This document shows, piece after piece, positions 5,658-10,371 of a stretch of 10,371 nt of DNA. The notes under the pieces are model-generated. The model was not told the DNA's origin. It saw nothing but the letters and a program-made list of their open reading frames with translations, and did not search any database. Position numbers and translations under genes: made by a program. Within the stretch, counting starts at the first letter, position 1. Each line of letters opens with the position of its first letter. Source of the stretch: JBBTXM01 sp038062255 (GTDB lineage: Bacteria; Patescibacteriota; Minisyncoccia; UBA11713; 2-01-FULL-45-33). The stretch covers positions 1-10,371 of the forward strand of contig JBBTXM010000023.1 in assembly GCA_038062255.1 (NCBI GenBank), written 5' to 3'.

Positions 5658-5858
5658 TTAATTTTTAGTGCCAGTGTTTTTTGGTACACACAAATATATA
5701 GCTACAGAATTTTCCACGTTGCCATCTTCAAATTCAATTTTAATACTTTCAAGTGATGACTCAGGAAACTCTTTTCTACAAATACTCACCAGATTTTCCA
5801 AATACATGCCGCGAAGCAAATATATTTTTTCGCCTATTCTTCGATACTCAGCTCTCAT
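5658..5858 (-). CDS. Hypothetical protein, 66 aa, downstream of leuS
   Basis: The ATG at 5858 lies 15 nt after the leuS stop, with only a weak GGGGACG as a possible ribosome site. The protein starts with a basic MRAEYRRIGEKIYLLRG segment, then a mixed region with acidic residues (SIKIEFEDGNVENS) and ends KNTGTKN. There is no signal peptide, membrane helix or catalytic motif. The alternation of charged and hydrophobic residues (KIEFEDG, VAIYLCV) suggests a small alpha-beta fold. It does not resemble any family I know. The shared terminator at 5633-5651 makes it the last gene of the leuS unit. Confidence 0.65.
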   Translation of the reverse strand: MRAEYRRIGEKIYLLRGMYLENLVSICRKEFPESSLESIKIEFEDGNVENSVAIYLCVPKNTGTKN

Positions 5859-5873
5859 TGGTTACGTCCCCGT

Positions 5874-8800
5874 TCAAACTACCAAATTTATCAGCCGATT
5901 GGGCACAAAAATTACCTTTTTCGGCTGACTTGGTCCGAGGATATTCTTAACTTTTTCTCTGGAAAATGTCAAGGATTCAGCCTCTTTTTGCGAAATATTC
6001 TTTGTAACTTCAAATTTATCGCGCACCTTGCCGTTTATTTGGACAATGAGTTCAAAGGTTTTTTCTTTGAGCATTTCCACGTCATATTTTGGCCATATTT
6101 CTGAATGAATGGATGTTTTATTGTTTAGAACCCCTTTCCATATTTCCTCTGTCATGTGTGGTGCGAATGGAGCAAGAAGTTTGAGAAATATTTTAAATCT
6201 GTTTTCATAAATTTTTTCAGAATCAAGATCATTCATTAAAATCATCAATTGAGAAATGGCGGTATTAAACTTAAACGCACTAATATCTTCTGTAATTTTT
6301 TTTAATGCTTTATGATACATCTCTTGTTTTCTAACCGGATGTATCTTTTCTTCTGGTTCAACTCGATGTGCTGCGCCCCAAACCCTGTCCAAAAACCTTT
6401 TTATTCCGACAATGCTTTTGTTGTCCCATGGACCACCTTGTTCAAACGGCCCCATAAACATTTCGTACAAACGCGCTGTGTCGGCGCCGTATTCCGATAT
6501 TACATCGTCCGGGTTTATCACGTTGCCCCACCTTTTGCTCATTCTTCTGCCGTCCGGCCCCAAAATCATTCCTTGGTGCCGCAATTTTAAAAATGGTTCC
6601 TTAAAATTCAAGCGACCTTGGTCATGCAAAAATTTTGTAATAAACCTCGCGTACAAAAGATGCGCAGTTGTATGTTCCGCGCCTATTACATATAAATCAA
6701 CCGGCAACCAATATTCTAATTTTTCTTTTTTAGCGAACTCATTTTTATTTTTCGGGTCTGCATAGCGCAAATAGTACCAGGACGAATCAACAAAAGTATC
6801 AAGAGTTTCCGGATCTCTTTCCGCATCGCCGCCGCACTTTGGGCATTTTACATTCATAAATTTTTCGGAACCCGCAAGAGGCGGTTTTCCTTTTGGCCTG
6901 TAATTTTTAAGAGGCGGGAGCTTAACCGGCAATTTTTTTTCGGGAACAGCAATTACTCCGCATTTATCGCAGTAAATTATCGGAATTGGCACACCCCAAT
7001 AACGCTGGCGCGAAACAGACCAATCGCGGAGCCTATACTGAACTTTTGTTTTTCCCCCCGCAAATTCGGTAATTTTATTTTTCGCATGCTCCGAAACCAT
7101 TCCGTTAAAATTGCCGGAGTTTGCAAGAATACCCCTGCCAAAGTACGCCCTTTCTAAAATAAATTTTTCAAAAACATATTTGTGAAGTTCGTCGCGCACT
7201 TTTTGCTGGGCTTCTTTTTTGCTTATCCACTCAACTTTAAATTTTCCGTCCTCATCGCTTTCGAGCTTCAAATCCGTCTTTTCTTCATTTTCCAATTTGA
7301 AGTAAAGTCCAATAGCTTCAATGTTGCGCGCAACACCTCCTTTTGAAGAAGCAATATAGTGGTGGTGGATTTTTTCGGACTTTGAGATAAATTTTAAACT
7401 TTTGTAGCCCGTTTCTTCTTTTATTTCGCGTATCGCGCATTTAATTGGATTCTCTCCATCTTTCAATCCTCCTCCAACAAACAAATTTCCTCCAAGTTTC
7501 TCTCCCCAATTTATTGAAAGCAGTTTTCCATTTTTTTGATTCTCCACCAGCGCCACTACGCTTTGTCTAAATTCTTCATTGGGCCTTTCTTCTCCAGTTA
7601 TAGGTTCTATAACCGCGCGGATTGGCAAGTTGAATTTTTTGGCGAACTCGAAATCGCGCTGGTCATGGGCCGGAACCGCCATTATGGCGCCCGTGCCGTA
7701 ACTGCCCAACACGTAGTCGGCAATCCAAACTGGAATTTCTTCTTTGGTTGCCGGATTTATGGCCTTTATTCCTTTCAACTCAATTCCGGTTTTTCTTTGC
7801 CCTTCCGTAGCCTTGCGCGAAGTAGGGTCTTTTTCTCCCTTTAAACGTTCAAGTTCAGTTTTTTTCTTTGAGCTGTTTATATAATTTTCTACCTCGCCCC
7901 AATTTTTAATTCGCGGCTTTAATTCTTGTATCAACTTATGTTCCGGAGCTAAAACCAAATATGTCGCCCCATACAATGTATCCGGCCTGGTTGTAAAAAC
8001 CTTAATAACCCCACCCGAACCCTCCCCAAAGGGAAGGGATTTTAATTCTTTTTTAATTTCTTCTACAACCGCCAATACATTTCCTAAAACTTTTGCATTG
8101 CTAAACCTAATTACCACAAAGCCATTTTGTTTTAAAAACTTGGTTCTTTCTTCGTCCTCTCCTTTCTGAAAATCATGAATATCACCATCGACTTCAACAA
8201 CTAGCGATTTTTCAAAACAAACAAAATCAACAATAAATCTTCCAATAATGTGTTGTCTTCTAAAGTGAAAACCTGTCAAATTTCTTCTTAGTGATTGCCA
8301 CAAAATTTCTTCAGCATCTGTTGGTTGTTTTCTCATTTCAAGCACCCTTCCTTGAAGAGCTTTCCATGTTTTAGGATCAGTTGTGTGGTATCTAAACAAC
8401 CCGTAACCCGTCTCTTTTTCCCCCTCCCTTGGGGAGGGGGTTAGGGGTGGGTTAATTTTGAACTCGATTTCCGCTCCTTCCGATTTACCAACCCAATCCT
8501 CCTGTCTTTTGATTGTTTCTTCTGGCCAATCAAGCCCTTTTAAGTCGGAAAGTAATCTTTCGGCATAATCAGTAATCTTAAAAAACCATTGATTCATTTC
8601 TTTTTGGACAACTTCCGCGCCGCATCTTTCGCATTTTCCATCAACAATTTGTTCGTTTGCCAAAACAGTTTGGTCTTTGGGGCACCAATTTACTTTAGCG
8701 AGTTTTTGGTAGGCTTTGCCTGATTTGAAAAGCTCCAAAAAAATCCACTGGGTCCATTTGTAGTATTCGCTCTCCGATGTGTTAATTTCCCTTTGCCAAT

Positions 8801-9158
8801 CATACGAAAGCCCGAACATCTTTACCTGCCTTTTAAAATTTTTAACGTTTGCCTTCGCTACTTCTTGAGGAGATTTTCCAACTTTTATCGCGTAATTTTC
8901 TGTAGGCAGGCCAAAGGCGTCCCATCCCATTGTGTACAAAACCTCTTTGCCGTTCATTCGCATAAACCTCGCATGAATGTCTTCCGCGATGTAACCTTTT
9001 GGGTGGCCCATATGAAGGCCGGCCGCAGAAGGATAAGGAAAGGTTTCGAGTTGGTAGTATTTGGGTTTTTTAGATTTGTCTTTAGTGCGATAAATTTCGC
9101 TCTTCTCCCAGATTTTCTGCCACTTTTTTTCTATTGATTTATGGTTGTAAGAAGCCAT
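5874..9158 (-). CDS. leuS: Leucyl-tRNA synthetase with DUF559-nuclease and Nudix insertions
   Basis: Attaches leucine to tRNA-Leu in the cytoplasm and edits mischarged tRNA. Class I motifs are present: HMGH (49-52) for HIGH and RMSKR (872-876) for KMSKS, keeping the second lysine, K875. Zinc-type cysteines are C159, C176, C179 and C730, C733, C772, C775. The CP1 editing domain shows FTTRPDT (388-394) and HDQRD with the conserved D502. DSSWYYLRY (791-799) and the anticodon-binding and C-terminal domains (FELIVQINGKVRDK) follow. The protein has 1094 residues against the usual 800-880. The excess is explained by a DUF559 nuclease domain (about 236-384) at the entry to CP1 and a Nudix domain (about 527-668) inside CP1. 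No frameshift or stop interrupts it, so both are translated. The ATG at 9158 has no Shine-Dalgarno sequence and lies 10 nt past a likely -10 box. Catalytic and editing motifs look intact. Confidence 0.96.
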   Translation of the reverse strand: MASYNHKSIEKKWQKIWEKSEIYRTKDKSKKPKYYQLETFPYPSAAGLHMGHPKGYIAEDIHARFMRMNGKEVLYTMGWDAFGLPTENYAIKVGKSPQEVAKANVKNFKRQVKMFGLSYDWQREINTSESEYYKWTQWIFLELFKSGKAYQKLAKVNWCPKDQTVLANEQIVDGKCERCGAEVVQKEMNQWFFKITDYAERLLSDLKGLDWPEETIKRQEDWVGKSEGAEIEFKINPPLTPSPREGEKETGYGLFRYHTTDPKTWKALQGRVLEMRKQPTDAEEILWQSLRRNLTGFHFRRQHIIGRFIVDFVCFEKSLVVEVDGDIHDFQKGEDEERTKFLKQNGFVVIRFSNAKVLGNVLAVVEEIKKELKSLPFGEGSGGVIKVFTTRPDTLYGATYLVLAPEHKLIQELKPRIKNWGEVENYINSSKKKTELERLKGEKDPTSRKATEGQRKTGIELKGIKAINPATKEEIPVWIADYVLGSYGTGAIMAVPAHDQRDFEFAKKFNLPIRAVIEPITGEERPNEEFRQSVVALVENQKNGKLLSINWGEKLGGNLFVGGGLKDGENPIKCAIREIKEETGYKSLKFISKSEKIHHHYIASSKGGVARNIEAIGLYFKLENEEKTDLKLESDEDGKFKVEWISKKEAQQKVRDELHKYVFEKFILERAYFGRGILANSGNFNGMVSEHAKNKITEFAGGKTKVQYRLRDWSVSRQRYWGVPIPIIYCDKCGVIAVPEKKLPVKLPPLKNYRPKGKPPLAGSEKFMNVKCPKCGGDAERDPETLDTFVDSSWYYLRYADPKNKNEFAKKEKLEYWLPVDLYVIGAEHTTAHLLYARFITKFLHDQGRLNFKEPFLKLRHQGMILGPDGRRMSKRWGNVINPDDVISEYGADTARLYEMFMGPFEQGGPWDNKSIVGIKRFLDRVWGAAHRVEPEEKIHPVRKQEMYHKALKKITEDISAFKFNTAISQLMILMNDLDSEKIYENRFKIFLKLLAPFAPHMTEEIWKGVLNNKTSIHSEIWPKYDVEMLKEKTFELIVQINGKVRDKFEVTKNISQKEAESLTFSREKVKNILGPSQPKKVIFVPNRLINLVV
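7155..7580 (-). other. Nudix hydrolase domain inserted in the LeuRS editing domain
   Basis: LeuRS residues about 527-668 lie between LPIRAVIEP of CP1 and the AYFGRGILANSGNFNG segment where normal LeuRS proteins continue. They hold a perfect Nudix box, G-x5-E-x7-REI-x-EE-x-GY, from G563 to Y585 (REIKEETGY at 577-585). All metal-binding glutamates are present, so hydrolysis of a nucleoside diphosphate-X compound is possible. There are no flanking palindromes. I recall CPR LeuRS proteins with a Nudix insertion at this place, so it is probably an old lineage trait rather than a recent arrival. The substrate is unknown. Confidence 0.85.
8007..8038. repeat. Terminal inverted repeat of the DUF559 element, left copy
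   Basis: The sequence AACCCCACCCGAACCC then TCCCCAAAGGGAAGGG resembles the complement of the other end (8420-8451). It also folds on itself: CCCTCCC and GGGAAGGG pair with one bulged A around a CAAA loop. It is translated on the minus strand as SLPFGEGSGGV, the junction back into LeuRS. Confidence 0.75.
8420..8451. repeat. Terminal inverted repeat of the DUF559 element, right copy
   Basis: CCCCCTCCC (8420-8428), a 3-nt loop and GGGAGGGGG (8432-8440) form a 9-bp hairpin, followed by TTAGGGGTGGG up to the flanking TTAAT. Its complement matches the left end closely in order and composition, with small gaps. On the minus strand it reads NPPLTPSPREGE. Confidence 0.78.
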
Positions 9159-9168
9159 TGATTATTAA

Positions 9169-9197
9169 AAAATAGCAACTTTTTCACGGATTGACAA
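9169..9197 (-). promoter_or_regulatory. Candidate leuS promoter with a very short leader
   Basis: On the minus strand TTGTCA (9197-9192, 5/6 match) and TATTTT (9174-9169, 4/6 match) are separated by 17 bp. The start codon at 9158 begins 10 nt past the -10, so the leader would be about 3-4 nt, consistent with the missing Shine-Dalgarno sequence. The same -35 reads TTGACA on the plus strand at 9191-9196, but no convincing plus-strand -10 follows at the right distance. Confidence 0.55.
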
Positions 9198-9252
9198 CGT
9201 ATGCCATTCTGCGAAACTGAAGATAGAAGGCTTTATTTTCGGAGAACAGCTC

Positions 9253-9573
9253 ATGAAAGCGCACGAACTGCGCCGGCTTCTCCGGGAAACGGGGGAATCG
9301 GCCGCGAACCTCATAAACAAGTTTGAGAAAATGATTGACAATACCAATGAAAAACGCGAGCGAGAGCTTTTGGAAAAACTCAAAAAAGCCATTGTTGATT
9401 ACAATGTCAAAAAAGTTCTTTGCGAAAAAAACGGGCTTAAAGTAAAAATCAATATAAGGCCGGCGGCAGTAAAAATAATGGTGGCAAATCCCCCGCTTGA
9501 ACTTCAGCTAACCGAAAGAGACCTGCTGGTTCTTAAGGCATGGAAAATCTCAATTGAAAATTCCAAAGACTGA
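9253..9573 (+). CDS. Hypothetical coiled-coil protein, 106 aa
   Basis: The ATG at 9253 follows GGAG (9241-9244 with the preceding bases) at about 8 nt. The first half (about residues 5-55) is highly charged and helical, with heptad-like leucine and isoleucine spacing around LLRETGESAANLINKFEKMI and LLEKLKKAIVDYNVKK, so a coiled coil or helical bundle is likely. The second half has beta-type stretches (LKVKINIRPAAVKIMVA) and then LTERDLLVLKAWK. No signal peptide or membrane helix is seen, and I do not recognise a family. It is divergent from leuS across 94 bp and convergent with tatD, overlapping it by 24 bp at the 3' ends. It is one of only two plus-strand genes here. Confidence 0.8.
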   Translation: MKAHELRRLLRETGESAANLINKFEKMIDNTNEKRERELLEKLKKAIVDYNVKKVLCEKNGLKVKINIRPAAVKIMVANPPLELQLTERDLLVLKAWKISIENSKD

Positions 9574-10371
9574 CAGCGCGTTTTTTGTGGTTTCGCGGGC
9601 GACTTCTTCTAAAGTCGCTCCTTTTATTTCCGAGATTTTTTTAGCCACCTCAATTACATACAAAGGCTCGTTTCGTTTTCCACGGTACGGAACCGGAGCA
9701 ACATACGGCGCGTCTGTTTCAAGTAAAATTTTGTCTAGCGAAATAAATTTTATCTGTTCGTCGTAATCTCTGGTAAAAGTAATGACCCCTCCGAAAGAAA
9801 AATAAAAACCCATATCTAGAAGAGTTTTGGCGTTCTCAACGGAACCGGAAAAGAAATGGACTACTCCAGAAGAACTTAACCTCCCCCCTCGCCCCCCTCC
9901 TTCGTAAGGAGGGGGGTTGTGGGGGGTAGTTACAATATTCTCTTTTAGAATTTCTATCAAGTCGGGAAACGCCTCCCGGCAATGAATCATCAGCGGCTTG
10001 CCGATCTCTTTTGCAAGTTCGATTTGTTTTATAAAAATATCTTTTTGTTTACCCTGAGCATCGTCGAAGGGCTTCATTCTAAAATAGTCCAGCCCGCACT
10101 CGCCAACTGCCACAACCTTGTTCGATGAAAGCGCTAGTTTTTTATACGCTTCGTAGTCAAATTCTTCTTTCGTGTTATCTGTGGGATGAAGCCCAACAGT
10201 TGCGTAAACATTTTCGTATCTCTCTGCCAATTCTATGGCTTTTTGAGACATCGAGAAATCTGTTCCCACCTGGACCATTCCAATGCCAGCGTCTAACGCC
10301 CGGCGGATAACCAAATCACGGTCGCTTTCGTAAGGCGAGTCCTGGGTATGCGTATGTACATCAAAAAATTT
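9550..10371 (-). CDS. tatD: TatD-family metal-dependent DNase, 5' end beyond the window
   Basis: TatD proteins are cytoplasmic TIM-barrel metallohydrolases with DNA exonuclease activity in tested members. The frame stays open to the right edge, where it reads KFFDVHTHT, so only the start Met or a few residues are missing; a TTG at 10314 is not the true start. Numbered in the visible 274 residues, the metal and catalytic residues are H6 and H8 (HTH), E91 (GECGLDYF), H130 (MIHCREA), H172 (VVHFFSGS) and D220 (LLETDAPYVAP), followed by YRGKRNEPLYV. All are intact. Two loops carry palindrome-encoded inserts: PFDDAQGK (101-108) and TPHNPPPYEGGGRGG (about 149-163). Both lie between core elements and should be tolerated. 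The stop overlaps the 3' end of the plus-strand coiled-coil gene by 24 bp. Confidence 0.95.
   Translation of the reverse strand, partial: KFFDVHTHTQDSPYESDRDLVIRRALDAGIGMVQVGTDFSMSQKAIELAERYENVYATVGLHPTDNTKEEFDYEAYKKLALSSNKVVAVGECGLDYFRMKPFDDAQGKQKDIFIKQIELAKEIGKPLMIHCREAFPDLIEILKENIVTTPHNPPPYEGGGRGGRLSSSGVVHFFSGSVENAKTLLDMGFYFSFGGVITFTRDYDEQIKFISLDKILLETDAPYVAPVPYRGKRNEPLYVIEVAKKISEIKGATLEEVARETTKNALSVFGIFN
9599..9625 (+). terminator. Weak candidate terminator of the 106-aa gene inside tatD
   Basis: GCGACTT (9599-9605), a 6-nt loop and AAGTCGC (9612-9618) are followed by TCCTTTTA. It lies 26 nt past the plus-strand stop codon but inside tatD coding sequence, and its T tract is interrupted. 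The hairpin is exact; its function is a guess. Confidence 0.35.
9877..9931. repeat. GC-rich palindrome in frame inside tatD, similar to the DUF559-element ends
   Basis: CCCCCCTCCTT (9892-9902), loop CGT and AAGGAGGGGGG (9906-9916) form an 11-bp perfect stem. Outside it, CCCCCC (9883-9888) pairs with GGGGGG (9921-9926) across a small internal loop. The edge TTAACC resembles the end repeats of the element in leuS. It is translated as TPHNPPPYEGGGRGGRL, where other TatD proteins have a short loop before the VxHxFSG motif. Confidence 0.8.
10052..10071. repeat. Short palindromic repeat in frame inside tatD (encodes PFDDAQGK)
   Basis: CCCTGAGC and GTCGAAGGG flank a short centre; CCCT pairs with AGGG, followed by facing GA/GA steps. 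I recognise this from memory as a form of a common bacterial dispersed repeat (CCCTGAGC-n-GTCGAAGGG). On the minus strand it gives PFDDAQG within tatD, just after GLDYFRMK. Confidence 0.7.

Larger units (their letters stand above)
8002..8456 (-). mobile_element. DUF559 nuclease element inserted in frame in leuS
   Basis: A 445-nt core (8007-8451) is bounded by TTAAT on both sides (8002-8006 and 8452-8456). Its ends are imperfect inverted, GC-rich repeats. It encodes LeuRS residues 236-384, including a near-complete DUF559 domain (Vsr-like PD-(D/E)xK fold): TDAEEILWQSLR with E283/E284, FHFRRQHIIG, IVDFV with D311, VVEVDG with E322 and D324, H328, DEERTKFL with R338, and GFVVIRFSN. The end repeats are translated as NPPLTPSPREGE and LPFGEGSGGV. 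Core plus one TTAAT is 450 nt, exactly 150 codons. Removing it would join EFKI directly to KVFTTRPDT of LeuRS. The domain looks catalytically intact. There are no intein splice motifs and no start codon with a ribosome site of its own is evident. Confidence 0.82.

Noticed and set aside
8002..8456. Intein inside LeuRS
   Set aside because: No Cys/Ser/Thr at the first residue of the insert, no N-terminal or C-terminal splice blocks (no His-Asn end), and the nuclease is DUF559 type rather than LAGLIDADG or HNH. The site is also not at the synthetase active site, where inteins usually sit.
7155..8456. Frameshifted or chimeric leuS assembled from several genes
   Set aside because: A single uninterrupted frame runs from 9158 to 5874 with LeuRS motifs in the correct order on both sides of each insert.
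9191..9227. Plus-strand promoter for the 106-aa gene from the TTGACA at 9191
   Set aside because: No acceptable -10 is found 15-19 bp downstream (the region reads CGAAACTG); the hexamer fits better as the leuS -35 on the minus strand.
10312..10314. TTG at 10314 as the tatD start
   Set aside because: The frame continues upstream to the window edge and encodes the conserved DVHTHT metal-binding motif there.

Overview
This window most likely comes from a member of the Candidate Phyla Radiation (Patescibacteria). The evidence is indirect: compact gene packing, several start codons with no Shine-Dalgarno sequence, a leucyl-tRNA synthetase (LeuRS) enlarged by insertions, and short palindromic repeats translated in frame inside housekeeping proteins, including an 'AKASADKS'-type repeat that I associate from memory with CPR proteins. 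The standard genetic code fits all genes, with TAA, TAG and TGA all used as stops. No rRNA, CRISPR array, prophage or conventional insertion sequence is visible.

Layout, left to right. A minus-strand tRNA-Leu(CAA) is cut by the left edge. Next come three back-to-back perfect hairpins, a possible two-way promoter and a 44-residue plus-strand protein with two CxxC pairs. The minus strand then carries folD (one-carbon metabolism), an unknown 124-residue protein, yvcK (cell-envelope/carbon-flux factor), a HAD-family phosphatase, glmS (amino-sugar synthesis), two tiny membrane proteins of 32 and 61 residues, an unknown 66-residue protein, and a 1094-residue leuS. A plus-strand coiled-coil protein of 106 residues follows. 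Its end overlaps the end of a minus-strand tatD nuclease that runs off the right edge.

Likely minus-strand transcription units are leuS-orf66 (ending at a hairpin at 5633-5651), orf61-orf32-glmS (from a leaderless-type promoter at 5593-5620), the HAD gene (near-consensus promoter at 3369-3396, 15-bp terminator stem at 2637-2671) and yvcK-orf124 (terminator near 1193-1218) followed by folD. GlmS and YvcK both bear on envelope precursor supply. LeuRS and tRNA-Leu belong to translation but lie at opposite ends of the window.

The most interesting content is a set of in-frame insertions into essential genes. LeuRS carries a DUF559-type nuclease domain between two GC-rich inverted terminal repeats, each able to fold as a hairpin, with a matching TTAAT on both sides. 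Removing 450 nt (150 codons) would restore a continuous LeuRS frame. A short palindrome of the same general sequence type sits in frame in tatD, which suggests a small non-autonomous relative. Two other palindromic inserts lie in frame in glmS and tatD. LeuRS also carries a complete Nudix domain inside its editing domain. Together these suggest a nuclease-associated, coding-compatible mobile element living inside housekeeping genes. That is inference, to be tested by comparison with relatives that lack the inserts.
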